Shown here piece after piece: positions 26,964-37,642 of a stretch of DNA of 62,944 nt. Source of the DNA: Vreelandella songnenensis (lineage in GTDB: Bacteria; Pseudomonadota; Gammaproteobacteria; Pseudomonadales; Halomonadaceae); assembly GCF_003002925.1 (NCBI RefSeq), contig NZ_PVTK01000013.1, forward strand, positions 1-62,944, given 5' to 3'. A program made the position numbers and the translations under genes. How positions within the stretch are numbered: position 1 is the first letter of the stretch; every line of letters begins with the position of its first letter. The notes beneath the pieces are model-generated. The model had not been told where the DNA came from. It did no database searches and worked only from the letters and a program-made list of their open reading frames with translations.

Positions 26964-29066
26964 ATGAAAGCACAGCCAGATACGCGTTCAGGCTCGCCCG
27001 TAGCGCGCTATTATCGCGCTAATGACCCCAAATGGCACTGGCTGGAAGCGCGCGAAGCGCCTGACGTCAGCGAATTTCTCAATGCCGCCAATCAAGAGCA
27101 ACAGACGTGGTTTGCACCGCTCGCGCCACTGGCTGAGACATTGTACAAAAGCCACCTCGCGCGTCGCGAACTTGCCGTCAAGAGCCTTGAGACACCGCTT
27201 GACCATTTTACGTTCTGGAGTGAAACCGGCGCTGAGGACGACTACCCGCGCTGGTGGCGCTACCCGAATGGAAAACCAGAGCAGCGAGAATGCTTTTTTG
27301 ATGTTCAGGCCCGCGCCGCCGATGAAGAGTTCTTCGATATGGGGGATATGGCGCTCTCCCCCGACGAGCAGTGGCTGGCCTGGACCGAAGACACACAGGG
27401 CGACGAGCGTTACACGTTGTGGATCAAGCAGTTGCCCGGCGGCGAGCCGCAGGCGTTGATTGACGACATTGGCGCGGGGCTATGCTGGGCGGAAGATCAG
27501 ACACCCACCTCGGCCACGCTGTTCTTCACCCGGTTTGATGACACCCAGCGCCCGGACAGCCTATGGCGTGTATCGCTGCCGTTTGAAGCGCCTGAGCAAC
27601 ACGCCGAGCCGCTGCTGGTACTGCGTGAAAACGATACGGAATTCTGGCTAGGCCTGGGCAAAACGCGCTCTCGCGAGTGGCTCTTGATCGAAAGCGCCTC
27701 GAAAGATACCAGCGAGATCCATGCCCTTCCGGCCCATCGGCCGGAGGCCACGCCGTTATGCATTCAGCCGCGCCAGCCGGGAGTGGAATACAGTATCGAT
27801 CACCGCCCGGGCACGTTCTATCGCCTGCACAACCAGGCAAGCGCTCACTTTCAGCTGGACTACCTGGCCGAGGAGGCCCTGCACAGCGCCGAAGGCCAGT
27901 GGCAGCCACTGATCAGCCCGCGTGAAGAGGTGACCCTGGAAGGTATTGATGCCTTCGCCTGGGGGCTGGTGATTGCCGAGCGCGACCATCGTCAGGCTCA
28001 GGTAGTGCTGCGCCACTGGGAGCTGGACAGTCAGCACCAGCGCACGCTGGACGAATACCTGGCGCTGCCGGCCGAGCCCTGCTCGCAACTGCTCGAAGAT
28101 GCGCCTCACTTTGACACCCGGGTGCTGCGCCTTCGGGAAGAGTCGTTCACCCAGCCGCCCAGCTGGTTTGAACTGGATCTTGAAAGCGGCGAGCGGACGC
28201 TGCTCAAGCGCGCCCCGGTATATGGCAGCCTCACTCCCGAGCAGCTGGTCAGCCGCCGCCTGTGGGCTACCAGCCGAGACGGCGAGCAGGTGCCGGTATC
28301 CGTGGTGATGCGTGCCGACCTCGCCGGCCAGCCGCTGCCAACCCTGCTGTATGGCTATGGTGCCTATGGCGAGGCGCTCGACCCCTGGTTCTCGATTGCA
28401 CGCCTGGAACTGCTCGAGCGGGGCGCGGCCTTTGCCGTCGCCCACGTGCGGGGCGGCGGCGAGCGGGGTGAACCCTGGTATCTGGAGGGCAAGATGGCCC
28501 ACAAGGAGAACAGCTTCGACGATTTTCTGGCCGCACGGGACGCGCTGGTCGAAAACGCTATCAGCGACCCACAGCGCATAGCGGCTTACGGTGCCAGCGC
28601 TGGCGGCCTGCTGGTGGGCACTTGCATCAACCGTGCACCCGATGCCTTTTGTGCCGCCCTTCTCGATGTGCCCTTCCTCGATGTGCTGCGCACCATGCAG
28701 AACCCGGAACTCCCGCTGACCACCGCCGAATACAGCGAGTGGGGCAATCCGGAAACACCGGACGTTGCCGAGCGTATTCGCGGCTACTCGCCCATGGACA
28801 ACATTACCCACCAGCGTTATCCGGCGCTGTGGATCGAAGGCAGCTGGTTTGATACCCGGGTGAGCTACTGGGAACCTGCCAAGTTCTACGCCCAGGTTAC
28901 CCAGCACCAGCAAGGCGATGCCCCGATACTGCTGCATACCGATATGAGCAGCGGCCACGGCGGCGCGTCCGGGCGCTTCAAGGCATGGAGGGATACCGCA
29001 CGCCAGGATGCCTTTATTCTCTGGTCGCTTGGCCTTGCCGGTGATTCAGAAGAGAGCAGAGGTTAA
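26964..29066 (+). CDS. ptrB: Oligopeptidase B (S9A serine peptidase)
   Basis: A 700-residue prolyl-oligopeptidase-family enzyme, with an N-terminal beta-propeller (about 70-400) gating a C-terminal alpha/beta-hydrolase. Catalytic residues: Ser545 in GASAGG, Asp630 in WFDTRV, His665 in SSGHGG. Oligopeptidase B cleaves after Arg and Lys in short peptides in the cytoplasm; no signal peptide is seen. ATG at 26964 is the family start; ribosome-site complementarity is poor and the region back to the divergent gene is short. A canonical terminator follows at 29102. Confidence 0.94.
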   Translation: MKAQPDTRSGSPVARYYRANDPKWHWLEAREAPDVSEFLNAANQEQQTWFAPLAPLAETLYKSHLARRELAVKSLETPLDHFTFWSETGAEDDYPRWWRYPNGKPEQRECFFDVQARAADEEFFDMGDMALSPDEQWLAWTEDTQGDERYTLWIKQLPGGEPQALIDDIGAGLCWAEDQTPTSATLFFTRFDDTQRPDSLWRVSLPFEAPEQHAEPLLVLRENDTEFWLGLGKTRSREWLLIESASKDTSEIHALPAHRPEATPLCIQPRQPGVEYSIDHRPGTFYRLHNQASAHFQLDYLAEEALHSAEGQWQPLISPREEVTLEGIDAFAWGLVIAERDHRQAQVVLRHWELDSQHQRTLDEYLALPAEPCSQLLEDAPHFDTRVLRLREESFTQPPSWFELDLESGERTLLKRAPVYGSLTPEQLVSRRLWATSRDGEQVPVSVVMRADLAGQPLPTLLYGYGAYGEALDPWFSIARLELLERGAAFAVAHVRGGGERGEPWYLEGKMAHKENSFDDFLAARDALVENAISDPQRIAAYGASAGGLLVGTCINRAPDAFCAALLDVPFLDVLRTMQNPELPLTTAEYSEWGNPETPDVAERIRGYSPMDNITHQRYPALWIEGSWFDTRVSYWEPAKFYAQVTQHQQGDAPILLHTDMSSGHGGASGRFKAWRDTARQDAFILWSLGLAGDSEESRG

Positions 29067-29101
29067 GCCTCTTCGCCATACTTTACCTTTAACGCTTATT
29101 C

Positions 29102-29132
29102 GGCAGCGCCTGGCGCTGCCTTTTTATTTTTT
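29102..29132 (+). terminator. Rho-independent terminator of ptrB
   Basis: GGCAGCGC (29102-29109), 3-nt loop, GCGCTGCC (29113-29120), then TTTTTATTTTTT. Confidence 0.93.
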
Positions 29133-29215
29133 GAAAATACTTTCCATAAAAATACATTTACGCCATACTCGACGTTAGTCGTATAAACTCATGTCTGAGC
29201 CATGGAGCTTTCATC

Positions 29216-29371
29216 GTGAAATATCAGGACCACTTCCCGACCATCTGGGACACACCGCTCAAGCAGCCGGCCCGCAAACCCGCCCGCCAGGCGAGCGCGC
29301 CCAAGCCCTCGGTATTCAAGGAGGTATTTCTGACTATCTGGGATACGGCAAGGCGTAAACCCGCCGCTTGA
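29216..29371 (+). CDS. Small basic protein with a duplicated TIWDT motif (51 residues)
   Basis: A short ORF starting with GTG and preceded by GGAG 8 bp upstream. It encodes two related modules: residues 6-13 HFPTIWDT and 37-44 VFLTIWDT, each followed by basic Lys/Arg-Pro-Ala segments (KQPARKPA and ARRKPAA). Codons are rich in G or C at the third position like the neighbouring genes. The competing ATG frame at 29191-29358 is not, and has no ribosome site. A TATAAA at about 29181 may be its -10 box. The gene is isolated between the ptrB terminator and convergent ycgN. I do not recognise the family. No signal peptide or membrane segment. Its reality is likely but not certain. Confidence 0.6.
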   Translation: MKYQDHFPTIWDTPLKQPARKPARQASAPKPSVFKEVFLTIWDTARRKPAA

Positions 29372-29434
29372 GCGTGCCGGGAAGACAGCCGCTTTAGCGT
29401 ACCGGGCTAGATCGAAGGCGGGGTGGCGCCACCC

Positions 29435-29890
29435 TTACATGGGCAGCACGGCGATGATGTGAGATTCCAGCGCCCGTTCGGGCACCTCTTCTTCCGATAC
29501 GGCAAAATTGCGCACGCTGATACCCTTGCGGTGTACGCGCTCGGCGTCATTGCTTAAAAGCGGATGCCAGCCCGCGAGCTTGCGCCCTTCCGCCACGCGG
29601 CGATAGCCGCAGGTAGGCGGCAGCCAGGTAAACTCCTTGACCAGCGCCGGGGTCAGCTGCGTGCAGTCCGGTACGCTGTCAAAACGGTTTTCATAGTCAC
29701 TGCACTGGCAGCTTTTGATATCCAGAAGCCGGCAGGCAACGTTGAGTATGGCAAGCTCCTGCGTGTCGTCGTCGTGCAGTTTTAACAGGCAGCATTGACC
29801 ACACCCATCGCACAGCGCTTCCCACTCTTCAGGGTTGAGCTCTTCGAGCGTGTAACGCTCCCAAAAGCGCTCGCGCAGTCCGGTTTCCAT
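29435..29890 (-). CDS. ycgN: YcgN-family cysteine cluster protein
   Basis: A 151-residue protein of the zinc/iron-chelating UPF0153-type family (CxxCxxCC: Cys27, 30, 33, 34, then Cys53, 61, 63, 76 and 94). The cysteine spacing suggests metal or Fe-S binding; the biochemical role is unknown. ATG at 29890 with GAGAGGA upstream; the longer GTG-initiated frame to 29914 runs nearly to the acpH stop. Last gene of rnd-ycgL-acpH-ycgN. Confidence 0.92.
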   Translation of the reverse strand: METGLRERFWERYTLEELNPEEWEALCDGCGQCCLLKLHDDDTQELAILNVACRLLDIKSCQCSDYENRFDSVPDCTQLTPALVKEFTWLPPTCGYRRVAEGRKLAGWHPLLSNDAERVHRKGISVRNFAVSEEEVPERALESHIIAVLPM

Positions 29891-29914
29891 GATGGTTCCT
29901 CTCGTTATCGCCAC

Positions 29915-30493
29915 TTAAGTGCCTACGTCCCCTGCGCTGCTCAATGTAGCGCTTAGCTCGGGCCATAGCGTATCGAAATCTGCTTCCAGCCGCGAATAAT
30001 CACTTTCAATCCAGGGCACCAGCGCGGCCAGATGATTGGGGCCGGAAAGACGCCTTCCCAACCCGACGATGGCCCGGCAGGTAAAACCGAAGTCGGCATA
30101 ACCGCGTAGCCAGTCATGCTCGACCAGATGGGGCACCATATCCGCCAGCCGGTTGGGGGCCGACCTTGCGGCCAATAGACGATAGCAGCGGGCAACCAGC
30201 TGCTGCTGAGCCGCCTGCCCGGCTTTTTCGCGGGCCAGGAAGTGATCCCAGACGATGTCCAGCGCAATCGCGGCATAGCGGCGCTTGCCATGCGGGGCGC
30301 GGTGCTTGGCATTCAGCACGCTTGAATGCTGGTCCACCCAGGCATCCACCCGGCGGTGATGACGAACGCCAGCGGCCACGCCGCCCGGCCAGGCACGTAG
30401 ATCGCTGCCCTTGATACCGTCGGCAATCAGATTGCCATACAGGAAGTCATCGCTTCCTTTACTGGCAAGCCAGGCGTGAGCCAGAAAATTCAC
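29915..30493 (-). CDS. acpH: Acyl carrier protein phosphodiesterase
   Basis: A 192-residue AcpH-family protein, which removes the 4'-phosphopantetheine group from holo-ACP. N-terminus VNFLAHAWLA, DDFLYGNLIADGIKG and the HHRRVDAWVD metal-ligand region (HD-like fold) match the family, whose usual length is about 193. The GTG at 30493 is chosen because it gives the family N-terminus; the open frame runs on to 30607 through ycgL. Starts 7 bp after the ycgL stop codon. Confidence 0.9.
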   Translation of the reverse strand: MNFLAHAWLASKGSDDFLYGNLIADGIKGSDLRAWPGGVAAGVRHHRRVDAWVDQHSSVLNAKHRAPHGKRRYAAIALDIVWDHFLAREKAGQAAQQQLVARCYRLLAARSAPNRLADMVPHLVEHDWLRGYADFGFTCRAIVGLGRRLSGPNHLAALVPWIESDYSRLEADFDTLWPELSATLSSAGDVGT

Positions 30494-30500
30494 GGCTACG

Positions 30501-30803
30501 TTACTCTGGCGTATCGCGGGCGTCGAGTTGTGCCCGATGTACGTCCAGCAGGTAGTCCTCTTTGGCCGGCGGCATCTGCAGGTAAAAACCCTGCTCGTCG
30601 ATGGCACTGATTACCTCTTCAGCCTTGACCCGAGACAGCTTTTTATCCGCGGTCAGAATCATGGTCAACACCGCGACGGGCTTGCCGAAGGTTGCCATCA
30701 GCGCCTCGGGAACGTGTTCAAGCCCCTGGCGCTTGTCAACGTACAGGTACATCTCATCCTTGCGCGAGCTTTTGAATATCTCGCAAAGCAGCTTGTCGCT
30801 CAT
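30501..30803 (-). CDS. ycgL: YcgL domain protein
   Basis: A 100-residue protein of the small gammaproteobacterial YcgL family. It has the family start (LLCEIFKSSRKDEMYLYVD) and the YLQMPP segment. The function is unknown, though it is strongly linked to rnd. Its ATG overlaps the rnd stop by 4 bp, implying translational coupling with RNase D. Confidence 0.93.
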   Translation of the reverse strand: MSDKLLCEIFKSSRKDEMYLYVDKRQGLEHVPEALMATFGKPVAVLTMILTADKKLSRVKAEEVISAIDEQGFYLQMPPAKEDYLLDVHRAQLDARDTPE

Positions 30804-31933
30804 TGGGGCAACTCCTCAAGCGCTTGAACAAACCCGGCGGCCAGACACTCGCCCCGCCACCCGATCGGCAGGGTCAGCGGCTCGCCAGCCATATCCTGCA
30901 TCACCAACGCTTCGATATCGCGACGGCGCATCAGTACTTCAGCGGCAATGCCAAGCTCCCCCGCCTTTTCCGTCACGACCGCCTTGAGCGCCTTGAAGCG
31001 GCGTTTAAAAGCAGGCTGCATGGGGTCAGGGCACCGAGCGGGCAGGCTCTGCTCGTCTACGTGCTGGGCCTGCTTGATGAGAGACAGGAGCGTGTCGCCC
31101 TCTTTCTTGACCAGCGAGGGCTTGAAGCCTTCCACCTCTGACAGTTCAAAGCGGTTTTTGGGCATGACTTCAGCGGTGGCAAACAGAAGCTTGTCGGCGA
31201 TCAGCCAGTTGCGCGGCAGGTTGCGCCGCCGGGTTTCGCCTTCCCGCCAGATGGTCATCAGCCGGTAAGCTTCAAGCTGGCGCGGGTTGAGGCGCCACAG
31301 CTGACGGTGGCGGGCAAACCACTGCCCATCGGCCTCAACGCTGCGCCCGGCCTGTTCGATCAATCCGGCGCACTCCTCGGTCAGCCATTCGCAGCGGCCA
31401 AGCTCGGTCAAGCGTTCAGCTTGAAGCGCCCACACTTTCAACAGGTAGATCACATCCAGCGCCGCATAGTCACACTGCGACGACGTCAGCGGGCGCTCCA
31501 GCCAGTTGGAACGCGTCTCTTCCTTGGGCAGCGTCTCGTCCATCCACAGCTCCACCAGTTTCTGGTAACCCATGGCTGGCGTCTCCCCCAGGAACGACTG
31601 GGCCACCTGCGTATCCACCAGCGGCACCGGCAATACACCCGCCCAGTGCTGCAGCACCTCAAGGTCTTCGCTGCAGGCGTGCAGGAGCTTGATCGCACTG
31701 CCCTGAAGCAGCTCGCGGAAAGCGGGTGTGCAAGGGGTGGCAAGCGGGTCAATCAGATACGCAAGCTCTCCGGCGGCGAACTGAATGAGCGCAGGCACAG
31801 GAAAAAACGTGTTTTCACGAAAGAACTCGGTATCCAGCGCGATCACATCGGCATCGGCCACCTGTGCACAGGCGGCGTCCAGTGCGTCAGGGCTGTCAAT
31901 CCATTGATATACAGGGGAGTCTAGAGAAGACAA
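30800..31933 (-). CDS. rnd: Ribonuclease D
   Basis: A 377-residue 3'-5' exoribonuclease that trims tRNA 3' ends. DEDDy exonuclease residues: Asp34 and Glu36 (ALDTEF), the Asp of HACSEDLEVL, and Tyr/Asp of CDYAALDVIYL. An HRDC domain follows at about 210-290. It apparently begins with TTG at 31933, preceded by AAGGAAG; no in-frame ATG near the family start exists. Upstream of the overlapping ycgL. Confidence 0.95.
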   Translation of the reverse strand: MSSLDSPVYQWIDSPDALDAACAQVADADVIALDTEFFRENTFFPVPALIQFAAGELAYLIDPLATPCTPAFRELLQGSAIKLLHACSEDLEVLQHWAGVLPVPLVDTQVAQSFLGETPAMGYQKLVELWMDETLPKEETRSNWLERPLTSSQCDYAALDVIYLLKVWALQAERLTELGRCEWLTEECAGLIEQAGRSVEADGQWFARHRQLWRLNPRQLEAYRLMTIWREGETRRRNLPRNWLIADKLLFATAEVMPKNRFELSEVEGFKPSLVKKEGDTLLSLIKQAQHVDEQSLPARCPDPMQPAFKRRFKALKAVVTEKAGELGIAAEVLMRRRDIEALVMQDMAGEPLTLPIGWRGECLAAGFVQALEELPQ

Positions 31934-31983
31934 GGCATACTTCCTTGATGCAACCGCGGCGGCGCTTGCAATGTGGGGTGTGG

Positions 31984-32589
31984 TTATTCGCTGGTGAAGG
32001 GTTGGCGCCCGTTGAACGCGCGGCTTAACGTACCGCCATCGACATATTCAAGCTCTCCCCCCATGGGTACACCGTAAGCCAGGCGCGAAAACCTGACGCC
32101 GTGACGGGCAAGCTGAGCGGCAATATAGTGCGCCGTTGCTTCGCCTTCCACGGTGGGGTTGGTGGCCAGCACGATCTCTTCAATCTGGCCTTCGCTCACC
32201 CGGGCTTCCAGCTGATCCAGGCCAATCGCGTCGGGACCGATGCCATCCAGCGGCGAAAGATGCCCGTGCAGCACGAAATAACGCCCCTGAAAACCGCCCG
32301 CTTCTTCTATGGCCAACTGATCCGCCGGCGACTCCACCACGCACAGCAGCGCATCATCGCGGCGCGGCGTCTCGCAGATGGCGCAGATATCGGCTTCGGT
32401 CAACGTGCGGCAACGCCGACAGTAGCCCACTTCGTCGATCGCCTTCTGGATGACGGAGGCTAGCCGCTGACCACCTGGACGTTCACGTTCCAGCAAATGC
32501 ATGGCCATGCGCTGGGCCGTCTTGGGCCCAACGCCGGGCAGTACGCGAAACGCATCCATCAACTGCTCGATAAGAGGAGAAAAGCGCAT
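31984..32589 (-). CDS. recR: Recombination protein RecR
   Basis: A 201-residue RecR, which acts with RecO/RecF to load RecA at gaps. Helix-hairpin-helix [12 protein letters not shown] near residue 18, four-cysteine zinc finger (CRRC ... CAIC), Toprim domain with VVESPAD. Follows ybaB by 3 bp in the conserved dnaX-ybaB-recR operon. Confidence 0.98.
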   Translation of the reverse strand: MRFSPLIEQLMDAFRVLPGVGPKTAQRMAMHLLERERPGGQRLASVIQKAIDEVGYCRRCRTLTEADICAICETPRRDDALLCVVESPADQLAIEEAGGFQGRYFVLHGHLSPLDGIGPDAIGLDQLEARVSEGQIEEIVLATNPTVEGEATAHYIAAQLARHGVRFSRLAYGVPMGGELEYVDGGTLSRAFNGRQPFTSE

Positions 32590-32592
32590 TAC

Positions 32593-32919
32593 CTAGAACG
32601 GCATCTTGAAGCCGGGCGGAAGATTCAGACCTGCCGTTGCTTCTTCCATCTTGGCCTTGGAGTTGGCTTCCACCTTGCGCACGGCGTCATTGACGGCCGC
32701 TGCCAGCAGATCTTCAAGCAGCTCCTTGTCTTCTTCCAGAACGCTTGGATCAATGCTCACATTACTGACATCGTGACGACCATTCATGGTGACCTTGACC
32801 ATGCCCGCGCCCGCTTCGCCCTGCACTTCTGTCTGAGCGGCTTCTTCCTGAACGCGCTGCATCTTTTCCTGCATCTCTTGGGCTTGCTTCATCAAGTTGC
32901 CCATTCCACCTTTAAACAT
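32593..32919 (-). CDS. ybaB: YbaB/EbfC nucleoid-associated protein
   Basis: A 108-residue DNA-binding protein of the YbaB/EbfC family ([17 protein letters not shown] start, central [13 protein letters not shown]). It binds DNA as a dimer. Strong AGGAGAG ribosome site; between dnaX and recR. Confidence 0.97.
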   Translation of the reverse strand: MFKGGMGNLMKQAQEMQEKMQRVQEEAAQTEVQGEAGAGMVKVTMNGRHDVSNVSIDPSVLEEDKELLEDLLAAAVNDAVRKVEANSKAKMEEATAGLNLPPGFKMPF

Positions 32920-32975
32920 GGTGTGCTCTCCTAGCGGGTTAAAAATAACGGGATAAAACAGATAATGATTTATTA

Positions 32976-34937
<1,962 letters not shown>

Positions 34938-35076
34938 TGAGCAATGTTTCCTTCAGCGGGCTGCGTGGTAGTGCATTACTTCAACACCAAGTGCCCGCAA
35001 TGCATGATAAAAACGCCATTCTAGCGGCTACGCTGCAGCCCGCCAACCGCCCGGGCGGCTAACCCGGGCGTGGTCA

Positions 35077-35427
35077 TCAGGCGTTATCGTCAGCCTGTTC
35101 TGCATTGGCACGTGCAGCGGCCTCTTTTACCAGCTTCTCGAGTTCGCCGTTCTGGTGCATTTCCATGACGATATCGCAGCCGCCGACCAGCTCGCCTTCT
35201 ACCCACAGCTGCGGGAAGGTCGGCCAGTTGGCAATCTTGGGCAGCTCGGCGCGGATGTCCGGGTTATCCAGAATGTTGACAAAGGCAAAGCGCTCGCCGC
35301 AGCTCATCAACGCCTGAACGGTCTGGGCAGAAAAGCCGCACTGGGGCAGCTGGGGCGTACCTTTCATGTAGATCAGGATGGGGTTTTCACCAATCTGGCG
35401 CTGAATGTTTTCGGCTGTTGTGCTCAT
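35077..35427 (-). CDS. grxD: Monothiol glutaredoxin GrxD
   Basis: A 116-residue CGFS-type glutaredoxin (Cys30 in PQCGFSAQ), which carries and transfers 2Fe-2S clusters using glutathione. WPTFPQLWVEGELVGGCDI gives the cis-Pro and glutathione-site segments. The start at 35427 (MSTTAENIQ) has AGGAGTAC upstream. The frame is open for over 1 kb further upstream, but that part is antisense to argF and is not coding. The GC-rich inverted repeats at 35050-35068 downstream may end transcription. Confidence 0.95.
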   Translation of the reverse strand: MSTTAENIQRQIGENPILIYMKGTPQLPQCGFSAQTVQALMSCGERFAFVNILDNPDIRAELPKIANWPTFPQLWVEGELVGGCDIVMEMHQNGELEKLVKEAAARANAEQADDNA

Positions 35428-35557
35428 GTGAGTACTCCTAGAATAAGAATTAACACGACCAAGATGAGTATATGTGAGGGCAGGTATCTGGCTATCAATA
35501 CCTGAGCGCGCTACTCGGCCTTCATCTTTGAACGCCATTCTACGCATGCCGCTTGCG

Positions 35558-35586
35558 TTGCGCATCCCCTGCCGCCTCGCTAGGAT
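35558..35586 (+). promoter_or_regulatory. Putative argF promoter
   Basis: TTGCGC (35558-35563), 17-bp spacer, TAGGAT (35581-35586), 28 bp before the argF ATG. The remaining grxD-argF gap (35428-35557) shows nothing else certain. Confidence 0.5.
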
Positions 35587-35613
35587 GGTGTTTTTGCGTG
35601 GAGAGAAGCAACC

Positions 35614-36534
35614 ATGGCGACACGCCATTTCCTTACCCTGCTGGATTTGACGCCGGACGAACTGGATTATCTGATTCAGCGTGCCATCAAGATCAAGACG
35701 GATCTGAAAGCCAATGGGCCGGTCTATACGCCGCTGCCCAACCGCACGCTGGCCATGATTTTCGAAAAGTCGTCTACACGCACGCGCGTCTCCTTTGAAA
35801 CCGGCATGGCGCAGTTTGGCGGGCACGCCCTGTTTCTTTCCCCACGCGACACTCAGCTCGGCCGTGGCGAACCCATCGAAGACACCGCGCGCGTGCTGTC
35901 TGAAATGGTCGATGCCGTCATGATCCGCACCTTCTCTCACGCAGGTCTTGAAACCTACGCCGGCGCCAGCAGCGTTCCGGTCATCAACGCGCTGAGCGAT
36001 GATTACCACCCCTGCCAGCTGCTTGCCGATGTGATGACCTGGACCGAGCTTCGCGGCAGCGTCAAGGGCCGCACGGCCGTCTGGATTGGCGATGGCAACA
36101 ACATGTGCCATTCGTGGATCAACGCCGCACGCCAGTTCGATTTCAACCTGCGCATCTGCTGCCCCAAGGGTTACGAGCCGCGTGAAGACATCCTGGCCGC
36201 CGCCGGCGACCGTGTGACGCTGCTTCATGACCCCGAGGCCGCCGTTCAGGACGTCGACCTGGTCACGACAGATGTGTGGGCGTCCATGGGTCAGGAAGAG
36301 GAGCAGGCCAAACGCGAAGCGGATTTCGCAGGTTTTCAGGTCACCGAAGCCATGCTGGACAAGGCAAAAGACGATGTGCTGTTCCTGCATTGCCTGCCCG
36401 CCCACCGCGGCGAGGAGATCAGCCACACCCTGCTTGACGACCCGCGCGCGGTGGTGTGGCAGGAAGCCGGCAACCGCCTGCACGCCCAGAAGGCGCTGAT
36501 CGAATTTCTGCTGCTGGGCCGCATCAGCGAATAG
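35614..36534 (+). CDS. argF: Ornithine carbamoyltransferase
   Basis: A 306-residue arginine-biosynthesis enzyme that makes citrulline from ornithine and carbamoyl phosphate. Carbamoyl-phosphate loop SSTRTR (53-58), HPCQLLADV near residue 131, and ornithine/active-site HCLP with the Cys near 268. GAGAGAAG upstream of the ATG. The anabolic form is favoured by the isolated position away from arcABC genes. Followed by three hairpins, the last a strong terminator. Confidence 0.97.
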   Translation: MATRHFLTLLDLTPDELDYLIQRAIKIKTDLKANGPVYTPLPNRTLAMIFEKSSTRTRVSFETGMAQFGGHALFLSPRDTQLGRGEPIEDTARVLSEMVDAVMIRTFSHAGLETYAGASSVPVINALSDDYHPCQLLADVMTWTELRGSVKGRTAVWIGDGNNMCHSWINAARQFDFNLRICCPKGYEPREDILAAAGDRVTLLHDPEAAVQDVDLVTTDVWASMGQEEEQAKREADFAGFQVTEAMLDKAKDDVLFLHCLPAHRGEEISHTLLDDPRAVVWQEAGNRLHAQKALIEFLLLGRISE

Positions 36535-36552
36535 ACGCCTGAAACGATCAAC

Positions 36553-36592
36553 CCTGCCAGCCGCTAACGGACCTGCCCCGGCGGCTGGCAGG
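36553..36592 (+). other. Stem-loop downstream of argF
   Basis: Perfect 11-bp stem CCTGCCAGCCG / CGGCTGGCAGG with an 18-nt loop and no T-run; a further 6-bp hairpin (TGCCTG/CAGGCA, 36624-36639) follows. They could stabilise the argF 3' end. Confidence 0.5.
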
Positions 36593-36648
36593 CCAGGACA
36601 ATCTACCCGGCGTCGGATGTACCTGCCTGCTGACAGGCATACAAAAAA

Positions 36649-36675
36649 GCCTCGCTACGGATAGCGAGGCTTTTT
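36649..36675. terminator. Bidirectional terminator between argF and tRNA-Ala
   Basis: GCCTCGCTA (36649-36657), 4-nt loop, TAGCGAGGC (36662-36670), with A-run before and T-run after, so it works for both converging transcripts. Confidence 0.92.
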
Positions 36676-36685
36676 CGATAAATCC

Positions 36686-36761
36686 TGGTGGAGCCTAGCG
36701 GGATCGAACCGCTGACCTCAACACTGCCAGTGTTGCGCTCTCCCAGCTGAGCTAAGGCCCC
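36686..36761 (-). tRNA. tRNA-Ala (anticodon GGC)
   Basis: 76 nt including an encoded CCA. The acceptor stem GGGGCCU/AGGCUCC with one G-U pair, the D-arm AGCTCAGCTGGGAGAGC, the anticodon loop with GGC at 36728-36726 and the T-arm GGTTCGATCC fold normally. Single gene with its own promoter. Confidence 0.97.
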
Positions 36762-36803
36762 TTCACTATCAGCGCAAAAAACTCTGCGTGGACAGCGAGG
36801 CGA

Positions 36804-36832
36804 ATACTATTATGAAAAGAATCTTGCGTCAA
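36804..36832 (-). promoter_or_regulatory. tRNA-Ala promoter
   Basis: Minus strand TTGACG (36827-36832), 17-bp spacer, TAGTAT (36804-36809), about 43 bp before the mature tRNA 5' end. Confidence 0.75.
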
Positions 36833-36949
36833 TGTTCTATCCAAATAAGTGTTTACTAATTCTCCTTTATAGTTAGCTGTGGCACTCTATGCCTTAGCAT
36901 CAGCGGCTATCGTCTGAGCCCACTATGTTTCCATGCAGGAGCCAGTCCA

Positions 36950-37600
36950 TTGATCAACGTTCTAATCGCCGATGATCACCACCTGGTGAGAACAAGCATT
37001 GCTCACCTGCTGAACGAAGAAAGTGACATAAAAATCATAGGCGAAGTCGACGACGGCGAAAGTGCAGTCACTCAGTGCCGACATTTAAAGCCCGATATCG
37101 TGCTGATGGATATACGCATGCCCGGCATTGGCGGCCTGGAAGCCACAAGGCGCATTCACCGCACCATGGTGGACATCAAGGTATTGATCCTGACGGCTCA
37201 TATGGAAGATAGCGTGCTGCGGCGCATGCTCGAAGCGGGCGCGTCAGGCTTTTTAAGCAAGGGCGCTGATGCTGCTGAAATGACCGATGCCATCCGCCAG
37301 GTCTTTCATGGCCGGCGCTATGTCAGCCAGGAAATCGCTCAGCGCCTGGCGTTGGCCCACTTTACCAACGAGGACAATCCGTTCAGCCACCTTTCTCATC
37401 GTGAGCTGCAGATTGCCCTGATGATCGTCAACTGCCAGCGCGTCCAGGACATCTCGGATCGTCTGCATTTAAGCCCCAAGACCGTCAACACCTACCGCTA
37501 TCGGCTGTTCGATAAACTTCAGGTCGCCACCGATGTCGAACTGACACACCTGGCGCTGCGCCATGGGTTGGTGGAAGGCTTTGACGGCAGCCAGGGTTGA
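36950..37600 (+). CDS. gacA: GacA/UvrY-type response regulator
   Basis: A 216-residue NarL/FixJ-type regulator. The receiver has DD at 8-9, phospho-acceptor Asp54 and the Lys in FLSKG. A LuxR-type helix-turn-helix covers about 150-205 (LSPKTVNTYRYRLFDKL). Start is TTG at 36950 with GCAGGAG 9 bp upstream; the nearby ATG at 36933 hits a stop at once. It is 42 bp upstream of uvrC, the classic gacA/uvrY-uvrC pair, so it most probably activates small RNAs that titrate CsrA/RsmA. The partner kinase is not in the window. Confidence 0.96.
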   Translation: MINVLIADDHHLVRTSIAHLLNEESDIKIIGEVDDGESAVTQCRHLKPDIVLMDIRMPGIGGLEATRRIHRTMVDIKVLILTAHMEDSVLRRMLEAGASGFLSKGADAAEMTDAIRQVFHGRRYVSQEIAQRLALAHFTNEDNPFSHLSHRELQIALMIVNCQRVQDISDRLHLSPKTVNTYRYRLFDKLQVATDVELTHLALRHGLVEGFDGSQG

Positions 37601-37642
37601 ACCTAACATCCCTAGCGACTCCTCGGTGCTTGATACGGTGCA

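Noticed and set aside
27756..28958. 400-codon open frame antisense to ptrB
   Set aside because: Same artefact; no family features and no ribosome site, and ptrB has its full catalytic triad.
29191..29358. ATG-initiated 55-codon frame overlapping the small TIWDT ORF
   Set aside because: No ribosome site and low third-position GC; the GTG frame fits the genome better.
34938..35076. Possible 4.5S (SRP) RNA upstream of dnaX
   Set aside because: The conserved SRP loop sequence (GGAAGGAAGCAG type) is absent; only GC-rich inverted repeats are seen.
35428..36483. N-terminal extension of grxD by about 350 residues, antisense to argF
   Set aside because: Extension has no glutaredoxin or other domain character; the ATG at 35427 has a good ribosome site and gives the normal family length.
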